This document shows positions 35,328-43,549 of a stretch of DNA of 64,000 nt, piece by piece (the first letter of the stretch is position 1; each line of letters starts with the position of its first letter). The position numbers and the translations under genes are program-made. The stretch comes from Alteribacillus sp. YIM 98480. Lineage in GTDB: Bacteria > Bacillota > Bacilli > Bacillales > Marinococcaceae. The DNA lies in assembly GCF_009765375.1 (NCBI RefSeq), contig NZ_VTOK01000002.1, forward strand, positions 310,001 to 374,000, in the 5' to 3' direction. A model generated the notes under the pieces. The model was not told where the DNA came from, made no database searches, and was given only the letters and a program-made list of their open reading frames with translations.

Positions 35328-35822
35328 ATGAAAGAGAATTTATATAAAACAAAAGATGTGGCGGATCAATTAAATGTCTCTGCCGGGACCGTTTTAAAAT
35401 GGGTGAAAAAGCACGACATTCCTTATTCAGTTAATCAATACGGCCACTACTGTTTTGAAGAAAAACACCTCCCTTTATTTAATGAAATTAAAGAACAAAA
35501 CCGCCAGCTCGTTTCCACAAGTACAAAAAAAGAACCTCCTGTCACTACAAACGTTCTTACGGAGAAAATAACGGATATGGAAGATAAGATAAAAATATTA
35601 GAAAGGTTGGTTTCAAGTAAAGCTGATGACATTGTATCCTTTCAATTAATGGAACATCGAAAAGAGGTAAGATCTGTTAGTAAGCAACTGCAAAAAATTG
35701 AGGACAGATTGTATAAACTAGAAGACAAAAAGGAAACTTGGGCAATGACTGAACTGCCGAAACAGACTAAAAAAGATAAACGGGTTTTAACTAGTATTCT
35801 GTCTGCAATGAGAATCATGTAA
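35328..35822 (+). CDS. racA: RacA-like chromosome-anchoring protein
   Basis: A 164-residue protein with an N-terminal MerR-like helix-turn-helix (YKTKDVADQLNVSAGTVLKW, residues about 5-24) and wing region (YGHYCFEEKHLPLF), then a coiled coil over residues about 80-140 and a basic end. This layout matches RacA, which binds near the origin and ties it to the cell pole during sporulation. Length is slightly below the B. subtilis protein. Ribosome-binding site GAAGGAGG. Other coiled-coil MerR-like regulators are less likely given the spore context. Confidence 0.75.
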   Translation: MKENLYKTKDVADQLNVSAGTVLKWVKKHDIPYSVNQYGHYCFEEKHLPLFNEIKEQNRQLVSTSTKKEPPVTTNVLTEKITDMEDKIKILERLVSSKADDIVSFQLMEHRKEVRSVSKQLQKIEDRLYKLEDKKETWAMTELPKQTKKDKRVLTSILSAMRIM

Positions 35823-35903
35823 GTATTATTTCTATGTTTTGTATTATTTGATAAGCCTAGTCCCTGCTGGTAAGATAAATAAAAAGGGGGCCCAGATAAT
35901 AAT

Positions 35904-36272
35904 ATGCACCAAGAGATGAAAAACAAACTTTATAAGCGGACGGAGGAACTGAGAAAGCTTAACAATGAAGCATTGCAGTCCTTTGTGAGAATAAAAGAAG
36001 AAAAGGAGACTACTCCTGATTTTTATGAATGTGTGAAGCCTTTTGCTGATAAAGTTAAAGCATGTGCTGATGAGTGGAAGCCTTTAGCGGAACAATGGAT
36101 ATTAGAAGACAAGCCTGATTATTTTTATATAAAACAAATGGACGATACCCATGAAAATCTGCTTATTTCTTCTGTGCTAGCCTTTCAAATTGATACGAAA
36201 GAAAAAAGGTTCCGTGAAATGATACAGTCTATTGATTACATTTTGACAGGAATAACAAACCAATTAAAATAA
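35904..36272 (+). CDS. yppE: YppE-like protein (DUF1798)
   Basis: A 122-residue helical-bundle protein with CVKPFADKVKACADEWKPLA, then YFYIKQMDDTHENLL and a closing IQSIDYILTGI. This is the DUF1798/YppE pattern; B. subtilis has yppE just downstream of recU. AAAAAGGGGG precedes the start. The function is unknown and there is no membrane segment. Confidence 0.8.
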   Translation: MHQEMKNKLYKRTEELRKLNNEALQSFVRIKEEKETTPDFYECVKPFADKVKACADEWKPLAEQWILEDKPDYFYIKQMDDTHENLLISSVLAFQIDTKEKRFREMIQSIDYILTGITNQLK

Positions 36273-36329
36273 AATTGCTATAAAACTTTTTAGAGCTGAT
36301 GTGACTTATCTAGGACAGGAGGGGGAACA

Positions 36330-37169
36330 ATGCGTTATCTTGTAACTTCAGGGTGGCTAGAACAACAGTTGAACAAAAAGGAATATAGAGTAGTGGATTG
36401 TCGTTTTCATTTAGATGCTCCATATAAAGGAAGGGACCTCTATAAAGAAGGGCATATCCCAGGAGCAGTTTATTTTGATTTGGAAATGGATATGTCTGCT
36501 GAAGAAGAAAATCATGGAGGCCGCCACCCGCTGCCAGATATGAATGACTTTGCGGAAAAACTTTCTAATTGTGGCATAGACAAAAGCACTAAAGTAGTAG
36601 CGTATGATGATCAAGGTGGTGCAATGGCAGCCAGGTTTTGGTGGATGCTTATGTATTTGGGGCATAAAGATGTTTATGTGTTAGACCGGCCATTCTCTAT
36701 ATGGAAGGAAGAAAAAAGACCGGTAGAACAGCACATACCAACCTATGAACCAAAAGTATTTCTGCCCGAAATCGAGCCGCATTTGCTCGTTCATTTAGAA
36801 GAAGTAAAGCTGGTACTGCAAGATAAGACTGCTGCTCTTATCGATGCAAGAGATAAAGATCGTTTTAAAGGAAAACGTGACAATGTAGATGGTATTGCTG
36901 GGCATATCCCAGGAGCACGCCATTATTTTTGGAAGAACGTGCTGGATGAAAGTGGAAAGTGGAAAGATAGTAATAAATTAAAGACGTATTTTAAAGATCT
37001 GCCTAAAGAAGATGATATTTTTTCCTATTGCGGCTCAGGGGTAACTGCTTGTGTGAATGTACTTGCTTTAAAAGAAGCAGGGCATGAAAATGCGAGACTA
37101 TATGCCGGAAGCTGGAGTGATTGGATAACGTATGATGATCTCCCTATTGAAACAGATAAAGATAATTAA
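36330..37169 (+). CDS. Thiosulfate/3-mercaptopyruvate sulfurtransferase
   Basis: A 279-residue protein with two rhodanese domains. The first (residues about 15-130) lacks the catalytic Cys (YDDQGGAMAARFWW at the loop). The second has DARDKDRF, the GIAGHIPGARH motif, and the active loop YCGSGVTAC with the sulfur-carrying Cys. It transfers sulfur to cyanide or thiols. A CGSGVTA loop is typical of the 3-mercaptopyruvate/thiosulfate group; the exact donor cannot be decided. Monocistronic, with a terminator after it and a GGAGGGG site. Confidence 0.9.
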   Translation: MRYLVTSGWLEQQLNKKEYRVVDCRFHLDAPYKGRDLYKEGHIPGAVYFDLEMDMSAEEENHGGRHPLPDMNDFAEKLSNCGIDKSTKVVAYDDQGGAMAARFWWMLMYLGHKDVYVLDRPFSIWKEEKRPVEQHIPTYEPKVFLPEIEPHLLVHLEEVKLVLQDKTAALIDARDKDRFKGKRDNVDGIAGHIPGARHYFWKNVLDESGKWKDSNKLKTYFKDLPKEDDIFSYCGSGVTACVNVLALKEAGHENARLYAGSWSDWITYDDLPIETDKDN

Positions 37170-37172
37170 TTA

Positions 37173-37213
37173 AAAGGAAAGCCTGCTTAACTATATGCTG
37201 GCTTTCCTTTTTA
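37173..37213 (+). terminator. Terminator of the sulfurtransferase gene
   Basis: AAAGGAAAGCC and GGCTTTCCTTT pair over 11 bp and are followed by TT. Repeat copy D begins directly after. Confidence 0.75.
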
Positions 37214-37216
37214 AAT

Positions 37217-37371
37217 AGGTAAGAAATTATAAATATTTGCGTTTTACATAGCTCCAGCGCCTACTCGCTCGAGATTCCTTCGGTTCGTCAATAGAAAGCA
37301 AAGATCAGCTTTCCATATGCCGCCCCTCCAGGACTTGTCGCTCGTGAGCAAGGCGCTTGCGCTTTTCTTAA
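37217..37371 (+). repeat. Dispersed structured repeat family 1, copy D
   Basis: It starts AGGTAAGAAATTATAAATAT and ends GGCGCTTGCGCTTTTCTTAA. It lies between convergent genes. The inner arm has decayed to CTCCAGCGCC and the GTTGGCG block has lost two bases, so it is the most worn copy at its 5' part. Confidence 0.9.
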
Positions 37372-37374
37372 TAG

Positions 37375-39051
37375 CTAAAACCTCCCTGATTTAAATATGG
37401 CGTATAAAAGCCAAAGAAACATTAAAAATGTAGCTATAAAACTGATTTCAATGACAGGCAAACGGACAAGCGGTGAGGACGAATCGCCGAAAGTAGATCC
37501 AATAATTAATCCAACCATAATAATGCTGAATGCTAACAAGATTATACTAAAGGAAAGGCGGTTACTGATTCTGTCTAATTTATTAAGAAAGATATTGATT
37601 TTTGGGATTTTCATTTCCACACCAACATGGCTGTTGTTTAATTTTTCAAGAGCAGCGCGTAACTCGCGTGGAATGTCTAATAAGTATTCTTTTTGTTTTT
37701 GGCCTTCTTTAAGCCATTCACTTACCTTTGTTTTCGGATTCAATCTTTCTTTTGCCAGCATCTTTCCGTAAGGCTCCGCTACTTCAACAATACTAAGCTC
37801 TGGATCAAGATGTTCCACTACGCTTTCAAGAGTAATAATAGCTTTGGCAAGCATTGTGTACTCTTTATAAATTTGAATTTCATATCGGTGAGCCGTGGAG
37901 AAAATATCATTAATGGCTTCACCAATACGTACCTCATTAAAAGGCCGATCGTAATACTTAAATAAAAGATATTCAACATCTTCTGCAAATTGGTCATCAT
38001 CAATAGCGTTAGGGATGTCTGCCATGTCATAAATAGCACTAGCTACTAGGTCTGGCTGTTTTTTTGTCATAGCAATAATGTAATTAATAAATTGTTTTCT
38101 CATTGCTTTGTTCAAACGGCCAATCTGCCCAAAATCAATAAAGGCTGCTGTATCATATCCTGTGAAAATAATATTCCCAGGGTGAGGATCACTATGAAAA
38201 AATCCGTTCACTAAAACTTGGTGCAAAAAGGAATCAGTTAATGTACGAGCAAGTCCTTTCTTATTAAATTCTTTTTCTGTATCTGTAAGTTCAGACAGTT
38301 TAACGCCTCGTGAAAATGACATTGTCAATATACGCCGGCTAGAATAGTCTTCTAATATATCAGGTATTTCAATTTTGGAAAAGCCGGCCATATTATTTTT
38401 CATTTTTTCAGTATTTCTCGCTTCTACATAATAATCGACTTCGTCACGAATAGCATCCACATATTCTTCAATAATATCTTGCAGCCGGTAGTAACGCGCC
38501 CAATGAAATCTTTGAGTAAATAATTTAGCTAGGTCGCGAAGAATATCAATATCTTTTTCCATCGTTTCTTTAATATTCGGTCTAGAAACTTTTACTGCAG
38601 CTTCACGCCCATCATGAAGGACTGCATAATGGACTTGGCCAATAGATGCTGCAGCCAGAGGTTCTTCACAAAAGTGTGAAAATACATCACTTAATGAGCA
38701 GCTCAAATCATTTTCAATAATTTGTTTCCCATATTCAAAGGGAAATGGCGGAACTTCATCTTGAAGTTTTTCTAATTCTTCAATGATTGAAGGAGGAAAA
38801 ATGTCTTTTCTAGTGCTTATAAGCTGCCCTAATTTTATAAACGTAGGGCCTAACTCTTCAATAACTAGCCGAACTCTTTTGCCGATCGAGTGAGTATTCA
38901 CATCTTTAGAGTCAGCAGCCAGTCTTTTAGGGAGGGATAATATATGAAATAGTCCAACTTCTTGTAATATATAGCCAAATCCGTGCCGGGCTAATGTGGC
39001 TGCAATTTTTCGATAACGGTTAGCGTGTTTCAGTCCGCGGGTTAAAGCCAT
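37375..39051 (-). CDS. UbiB/AarF (ABC1) family protein kinase-like
   Basis: A 558-residue protein of the ABC1/UbiB atypical kinase family. Signatures: LGPTFIKLGQLISTRKDIFP, the EPLAAASIGQVHYAVL Ala-rich loop, VKVSRPN with the ATP-site Lys, and FHSDPHPGNIIFTG with the metal-binding DxDPG-like sequence; DFGQIG follows. Two membrane helices end the chain. In proteobacteria UbiB supports quinone synthesis; its role in menaquinone-using Bacillus is not settled. It forms a unit with the phasin-like gene upstream (68 bp apart), a pairing common in Bacillales. Confidence 0.9.
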   Translation of the reverse strand: MALTRGLKHANRYRKIAATLARHGFGYILQEVGLFHILSLPKRLAADSKDVNTHSIGKRVRLVIEELGPTFIKLGQLISTRKDIFPPSIIEELEKLQDEVPPFPFEYGKQIIENDLSCSLSDVFSHFCEEPLAAASIGQVHYAVLHDGREAAVKVSRPNIKETMEKDIDILRDLAKLFTQRFHWARYYRLQDIIEEYVDAIRDEVDYYVEARNTEKMKNNMAGFSKIEIPDILEDYSSRRILTMSFSRGVKLSELTDTEKEFNKKGLARTLTDSFLHQVLVNGFFHSDPHPGNIIFTGYDTAAFIDFGQIGRLNKAMRKQFINYIIAMTKKQPDLVASAIYDMADIPNAIDDDQFAEDVEYLLFKYYDRPFNEVRIGEAINDIFSTAHRYEIQIYKEYTMLAKAIITLESVVEHLDPELSIVEVAEPYGKMLAKERLNPKTKVSEWLKEGQKQKEYLLDIPRELRAALEKLNNSHVGVEMKIPKINIFLNKLDRISNRLSFSIILLAFSIIMVGLIIGSTFGDSSSPLVRLPVIEISFIATFLMFLWLLYAIFKSGRF

Positions 39052-39119
39052 TTGAAAATTCCTTTCTAGAGCTTCAGCAGGATATGATACTAGTTAAAGA
39101 ATGAATTTTTTCATACACT

Positions 39120-39449
39120 TCATTCCTTGTTGTCCTCAAAAGAATTTCTTGAGTTGAATTCTAATTTTTGTTCTAACTCTTGAAGTTTGTTTTCTAATGC
39201 TTCTACATCTTTTGCTGTTGCTAATCCCATTTCTTTTAAAGATTCCTGCATTTTTTCTTTGGCCTGGTTAGACCACTCCATTTCTGTGTCGCGGCCTTTT
39301 TGAATAAACTCCTCTTTCCATTGTTCTGCTTCACGAGGAGTTATTTTCCCTTTTGTCACGAGATCATCAACATAGTTTTGAATCTTTTCTTTGCCATAGG
39401 CTGCTGCCCCTAATCCGAGAAAAAAACCTTTTTTAAGCATTTCATTCAT
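39120..39449 (-). CDS. Phasin-like coiled-coil protein
   Basis: A 109-residue protein beginning MLKKGFFLGLGAAAYGKEKI and containing a second half predicted to be coiled coil (TAKDVEALENKLQELEQKLE). This is the pattern of the PhaF/PhaI-like phasin group, which in other bacteria coats polyhydroxyalkanoate granules; in Bacillaceae the same family often sits before a UbiB-like kinase gene, as here, so a membrane-associated partner role is equally likely. GGAGGATC precedes the ATG. Granule binding is not shown. Confidence 0.7.
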   Translation of the reverse strand: MNEMLKKGFFLGLGAAAYGKEKIQNYVDDLVTKGKITPREAEQWKEEFIQKGRDTEMEWSNQAKEKMQESLKEMGLATAKDVEALENKLQELEQKLEFNSRNSFEDNKE

Positions 39450-39524
39450 TTAGATGATCCTCCTTGTTGAGAGTTATAATCTACGTTTTATTTTACCAAA
39501 ACCTTGCTGGATAAAACATCAAAA

Positions 39525-39567
39525 ATGGGCCTTACCTGAATGTCAAACTTGTTCAAGTAAGGCCCAT
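39525..39567 (-). terminator. Terminator of the small membrane protein gene
   Basis: GGGCCTTAC (5' arm, plus strand 39528-39536) and GTAAGGCCC (39557-39565) pair over 9 bp with extra pairing inside, and the minus strand continues into T5. It lies just after the stop of the 59-residue gene. Confidence 0.75.
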
Positions 39568-39570
39568 TAC

Positions 39571-39750
39571 TTATCCGTTATCTCTTAACATTAAATAAAT
39601 AAATACAAAAATGGTGATCACCGATAGGATGGTAAGTACGGTGATAAACATCGGTTCTGCATCATTCCATCCGTTAACGGATGCAAATACGTTGGAAGGT
39701 ACGAGTGCTAAAACCATAGCAGTAAAGAATGCTGCTATCCATTTATTCAT
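39571..39750 (-). CDS. Small exported or membrane protein, 59 residues
   Basis: An open frame below common size cut-offs. It begins MNKWIAAFFTAMVLALVPSN and continues VFASVNGWNDAEP, a convincing signal peptide with possible cleavage after VFA. A second hydrophobic segment follows (MFITVLTILSVITIFVFIY) and it ends LMLRDNG. A strong AGGAGGAG site lies 7-8 nt before ATG, and a terminator follows, so it looks like a real single gene. The mature form would be a short membrane peptide with little outside. I do not recognise the family. Confidence 0.75.
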   Translation of the reverse strand: MNKWIAAFFTAMVLALVPSNVFASVNGWNDAEPMFITVLTILSVITIFVFIYLMLRDNG

Positions 39751-39969
39751 TACAGCTCCTCCTTTTTGTTTGTATTGTAGTATGTAACAAAATAAGCTAA
39801 TGATTATCCAATTTTATTATATAGGGTGATGCAGAAATTATCAATTAGCCCGGTCAGCTTTTAACCTTCTAAAAAAATGTTATAATAGGTACTGTTTTTA
39901 TTGTGTGAAAAAAACTTGAACTTATTAGGAAAAGGTTATATAAACAACTTGGACAGTGTGGAAAGGATA

Positions 39970-41223
39970 ATGAAGATGGGTAAGATTCACATTGAAGACA
40001 TCATTATAGCGAATCAGACACTAAAAGATGTTGTAACACATACACCCTTGCAAAAAAACCAAGTGTTATCGGAGCGTTATGATGCTAGTGTTTATTTGAA
40101 AAGAGAAGATTTACAGGTGGTTCGTTCTTTTAAAATTAGAGGAGCCTTTCATGTTATGCATAGTCTTCCAAAGGAAAGAATGGAAAATGGTGTAGTGTGT
40201 GCTAGTGCTGGGAACCATGCTCAGGGAGTAGCTTATTCGTGTAAAGCTCTTCAAGTCAAAGGGAAAATTTTTATGCCTACGACAACACCTCGTCAAAAAG
40301 TTGAACAAGTAAAATTATTTGGAAAAGAATTTGTAGAAGTCATTTTGACGGGAGACACTTTTGATGATGCGTATCTACAAGCAAATTCTTATGGTGAAAA
40401 AAATGACATGGCTTTTATTCATCCCTTTAATAACGAGAAAATCATTGCCGGACAGGGCACAGTGGGGATGGAAATTATGAATGATATAGAAGAGACGATT
40501 GATTATTTGTTTTGTTCGATTGGAGGAGGAGGGCTGATATCTGGAGTTGGAACGTATATAAAGTCCATTTCTCCAAATACAAAAATTATCGGGACAGAAC
40601 CTGCAGGCGCTCCGGGAATGAAAGAATCACTCGCTCGTAATGAAGTAGTAGAACTTGATAAAATAGATAAATTTGTAGATGGTGCTGCGGTAAAGAGAGT
40701 AGGGGATATTCCATATGAAGTGTGTCAAGCTGTAATAGACGATATTTCGCTTGTTCCGGAAGGGAAAATTTGTACTACGATACTCGAGTTATATAATGAA
40801 AATGCATTAGTCGCAGAGCCAGCAGGAGCTATGCCTATTTCAGCACTCGATTTTTATAAAGAGGAGATTAAAGGAAAAACAGTTGTTTGCGTTGTAAGTG
40901 GCGGGAATAATGATATTGGAAGAATGGAAGAAATGAGAGAAAAATCTCTCCGCTACGAAGGGCTGCAGCATTATTTTATTATTGATTTTCCTCAAAGGGC
41001 TGGGGCACTAAGAGAATTTCTTCATGAAGTTTTAGGACCAGATGATGATATTACAAGGTTTGAATATGCGAAAAAAAATAACAAAACCAACGGCCCGGCT
41101 TTAGTTGGTATTGAACTGACCGACAACAAAGATTACCTTCCTTTAATTGACCGCATGCAGAAAAAAGGTTTCCATTACAATGAAATAAATAAAGAAGAAA
41201 GCTTATTTAATTTTCTTATCTAA
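39970..41223 (+). CDS. ilvA: Threonine dehydratase
   Basis: A 417-residue PLP enzyme deaminating threonine to 2-oxobutanoate, first step of isoleucine synthesis. PLP Lys is in VRSFKIRGAFH near residue 61 of this start; the glycine loop is SIGGGGLISG. A C-terminal ACT-like regulatory domain (FIIDFPQRAGALREFLHEV) is present, so isoleucine feedback is likely. ATG 39970 is chosen since GGAAAGGATA lies just before it, removing 23 residues from the longest frame. A TATAAT at 39881-39886 may be its -10 element, but the -35 is weak. A terminator follows. Confidence 0.92.
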   Translation: MKMGKIHIEDIIIANQTLKDVVTHTPLQKNQVLSERYDASVYLKREDLQVVRSFKIRGAFHVMHSLPKERMENGVVCASAGNHAQGVAYSCKALQVKGKIFMPTTTPRQKVEQVKLFGKEFVEVILTGDTFDDAYLQANSYGEKNDMAFIHPFNNEKIIAGQGTVGMEIMNDIEETIDYLFCSIGGGGLISGVGTYIKSISPNTKIIGTEPAGAPGMKESLARNEVVELDKIDKFVDGAAVKRVGDIPYEVCQAVIDDISLVPEGKICTTILELYNENALVAEPAGAMPISALDFYKEEIKGKTVVCVVSGGNNDIGRMEEMREKSLRYEGLQHYFIIDFPQRAGALREFLHEVLGPDDDITRFEYAKKNNKTNGPALVGIELTDNKDYLPLIDRMQKKGFHYNEINKEESLFNFLI

Positions 41224-41246
41224 CCTTCCTGCGGGAAGGTTTTTAT
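41222..41246 (+). terminator. Terminator of ilvA
   Basis: AACCTTCC (41222-41229) and GGAAGGTT (41234-41241) with a 4-nt loop are followed by TTTAT. Confidence 0.75.
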
Positions 41247-41289
41247 GTAACTGAATATTGGGTATGAAAGTACTAAGGGGGAGAGTATA

Positions 41290-42039
41290 ATGATTGTAAA
41301 TGAGTATAAATCTTACTTTGAAATGATACCTCAGCATGAACACGCCAGAATATCTTATGAAATATTAAAAAACTGGGGTGATCACTCATTAGAAAAGAGT
41401 CCATTATGGGAGGCTCTCCTGCTTGCAGTACGAGAACATGACAGGGCATGGATACCGCTTGATGCCAGTCCAATAATGAATAAACAACAAAATAAACCAT
41501 ATTCTTTTACGGATTTCCCTGAAAAAGAAAAAATGACTGCTTACCAGCAGGGTATACAGACAGTGGCTGAACAGAACGCGTACAGCGGACTGCTTAATAG
41601 TTTACATTATGCATCTTTTTTTAAAAACAGTACATCAAAAGATGCTGTATCGTTTTTAAAAGAAGAAGAAAAAAGGCAGGAAAAATTACGTAAATTACAA
41701 ACACATTCTGAGGAATCTTTTCATTTAAGGCTGCTGCAATTTTGCGATGATCTGTCTTTATATGCGTGTATGAACGATCCTGGAGCTAGGAAAGACGAAG
41801 AAATAAGCTGGTTTAAAAACGGCTTTCGACATACCTTCGAATTTCTTGACTATAAAACAATTCAGGCACAGTTCATCTCTACAAATGAAATTCAACTCAT
41901 CCCTTTTCCTCTTCGTTCACTGTTGAAAGTAACCATTCACGCAAAGGCTGTGAATAAAACGGAGATAGCAGAAGAAAAGGTGGAGGCAGCTTATCAATCG
42001 GGAGAAGAAGCAGTTAGAAATTTAAGCTTTGTTCCTTGA
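41290..42039 (+). CDS. DUF3891 family protein
   Basis: A 249-residue protein whose start (IPQHEHARISYEILKNWG, then VREHDRAWIPLD) shows conserved His and Asp residues of the HD type, followed by DFPEKEK and a later LQFCDDLSLYACM. These match my recollection of the DUF3891 family, which may bind metal in an HD-like site. No activity is known to me. It stands alone, with AAGGGGGAG before the ATG and 58 bp before the PfpI gene. Confidence 0.7.
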   Translation: MIVNEYKSYFEMIPQHEHARISYEILKNWGDHSLEKSPLWEALLLAVREHDRAWIPLDASPIMNKQQNKPYSFTDFPEKEKMTAYQQGIQTVAEQNAYSGLLNSLHYASFFKNSTSKDAVSFLKEEEKRQEKLRKLQTHSEESFHLRLLQFCDDLSLYACMNDPGARKDEEISWFKNGFRHTFEFLDYKTIQAQFISTNEIQLIPFPLRSLLKVTIHAKAVNKTEIAEEKVEAAYQSGEEAVRNLSFVP

Positions 42040-42097
42040 TGAGCTGGGGAAAATATATGAAGATAGGAAGAGACGTTATAAATGAAAGGAGTATACG

Positions 42098-42622
42098 ATG
42101 CAATTATCACAAACACGAATTATAGCACTAGTAGATGAAGATTTTGAAGATTTAGAGCTTTGGGTGCCTGTGATGCGTCTAAGAGAAGAAGGGGCAGAAG
42201 TGGTATTAACAGGGAAAGAAAAAGGGAAAACCTATTACGGGAAGTACGGTGTACCTGCTGAAGCACAAGCTGGTTTTTCCGATATTAATCCTGAAGATTT
42301 CGACGGCATTTTAGTTCCTGGGGGGTGGGCTCCAGATAAGCTGAGACGTTTTGATGAAGTGATCGACATGGTAAAACATATGGATGCCAATGAAAAAGTA
42401 ATCGGTCAAATCTGCCATGCAGGCTGGGTTTTAATCTCAGCTGATGTGTTACAAGGCAAAAAAGTAACGAGCACGCCAGGTATTAAAGATGATATGAAAA
42501 ATGCTGGTTCTCTATGGAGTGACAAAGCAGTTGTCGTAGACGGCCATCTCGTATCAAGCCGCCGGCCGCCCGACATTCCTGAATATGGAAGAGAGTTAGT
42601 AAAAGCCTTTCTTAACAAGTAG
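42098..42622 (+). CDS. DJ-1/PfpI family protein
   Basis: A 174-residue protein of the PfpI/YfkM type: DEDFEDLELWVPVMRLREEG, then ILVPGGWAPDKLRR, and QICHAGWVLISA with the nucleophilic Cys in the elbow and an adjacent His. Members act as stress-response hydrolases, deglycases of methylglyoxal adducts, or chaperones; the reaction here is not provable. It would suit a cell that also has mgsA and bacillithiol. AAAGGAG site, ATG start, terminator afterwards. Confidence 0.88.
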   Translation: MQLSQTRIIALVDEDFEDLELWVPVMRLREEGAEVVLTGKEKGKTYYGKYGVPAEAQAGFSDINPEDFDGILVPGGWAPDKLRRFDEVIDMVKHMDANEKVIGQICHAGWVLISADVLQGKKVTSTPGIKDDMKNAGSLWSDKAVVVDGHLVSSRRPPDIPEYGRELVKAFLNK

Positions 42623-42686
42623 CTTGAGTATCACATGGCAAGGCCTAAATTTCTAAATCGATGTGTAGTGAAAAAATGGAGAAGCA

Positions 42687-42718
42687 GGTCTGATTCTTAA
42701 AGGGATCAGACCTTGTTT
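42687..42718 (+). terminator. Terminator of the PfpI-family gene
   Basis: GGTCTGAT (42687-42694) and ATCAGACC (42705-42712) pair over 8 bp, followed by TTGTTT. The next gene starts 25 bp beyond the second arm. Confidence 0.7.
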
Positions 42719-42736
42719 CATGAAAAAGGAGCAGAC

Positions 42737-43069
42737 ATGATTGAAAAAAATGAAAAGCAAATCTTTCATATGAAAGCAAGCGGAGAATTCTTTATATTAT
42801 TTCTTTATTCCCCGTTATGTGGCACATGTAAAAAAGCTGAGCAAATGATGTTTGCTTTGGAAAATGTATTTGATAGCATGCTTTTTGTAAAAGCAAATAT
42901 AAATACGATTCCTTCTTTTGTAAGAGAAGAAAAAATAAAAAGTATTCCATGTTTACAAGCGGTGCAAAACAAAAATACTGTAAAAACAATCTATGCGTTC
43001 CATTCCATCCCCTCGCTCGTTGAACGGCTGCACCCTATTATAGAAAAGCGTCACGCTGAACATGAATAG
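42737..43069 (+). CDS. Thioredoxin-like protein with CGTC active site
   Basis: A 110-residue thioredoxin fold protein. The active site CGTC is in YSPLCGTCKKAEQMM (about residues 28-42), and the cis-Pro loop is SIPCLQAVQ. It is likely a cytoplasmic thiol-disulfide oxidoreductase resembling YusE. ATG 42737 is chosen because AAAAAGGAG lies 6 nt before it; a longer frame has no site and overlaps the terminator arm. A second redox protein starts 16 bp downstream, so the two are co-transcribed. Confidence 0.82.
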   Translation: MIEKNEKQIFHMKASGEFFILFLYSPLCGTCKKAEQMMFALENVFDSMLFVKANINTIPSFVREEKIKSIPCLQAVQNKNTVKTIYAFHSIPSLVERLHPIIEKRHAEHE

Positions 43070-43084
43070 AAAGGATGAACTTTT

Positions 43085-43510
43085 TTGATTACACCTTCCT
43101 TCGAATTAAAGGATATGTTTACAGACCAAACCGTTCCATTGCATGCCTATAAAGGTAAGCCTCTAATGCTTACGTTCTGGGCATCGTGGTGTCCGGATTC
43201 ACAAATTGATTTATCTCAAAAACAAAGGTTTTATGATTATCTAGATACACATCAACTTGGATTTTTAACGATAAACGTTACCGGAAGAGAGGGAAAAGAA
43301 GAAAATGCAAAAGAATTTATAGAAAAAGAAGGCTACACTTTCCCGGTACTATTAGATAATGGCACAAAAACATACGATCGCTACCACTGTATGGGGGTCC
43401 CTACTACCTTTATTCTTGATGCAGATCAACAAATTATCAATCGCTTCAACGACAAAGCAGCATTTTTAGATATTATGAAAGGAATGAATCAAGTTCTAGG
43501 CAAAAAATAA
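43085..43510 (+). CDS. TlpA/AhpC-type thioredoxin-fold protein with CPDS site
   Basis: A 141-residue redoxin. The motif region reads WASWCPDSQID, where the second Cys of CxxC is replaced by Ser, and the cis-Pro loop is CMGVPTTFILD with one extra Cys in the loop. Without a resolving Cys in the motif it may act by a monothiol or peroxidase-like mechanism, or use the Cys in the loop. No signal peptide is visible. It starts with TTG 43085 after GAAAGGATG; no better in-frame start exists. It follows the CGTC thioredoxin by 16 bp, a possible reductant. Confidence 0.78.
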   Translation: MITPSFELKDMFTDQTVPLHAYKGKPLMLTFWASWCPDSQIDLSQKQRFYDYLDTHQLGFLTINVTGREGKEENAKEFIEKEGYTFPVLLDNGTKTYDRYHCMGVPTTFILDADQQIINRFNDKAAFLDIMKGMNQVLGKK

Positions 43511-43511
43511 A

Positions 43512-43540
43512 CCCCGGCTTATATAAATACAGCCGGGTCC
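43512..43540. terminator. Short hairpin between convergent genes
   Basis: CCCGGCT (43513-43519) and AGCCGGG (43531-43537) pair over 7 bp. The T tract is weak on the plus strand. It likely serves both the redoxin and the phosphoesterase gene. Confidence 0.5.
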
Positions 43541-43549
43541 ATATTCCTT

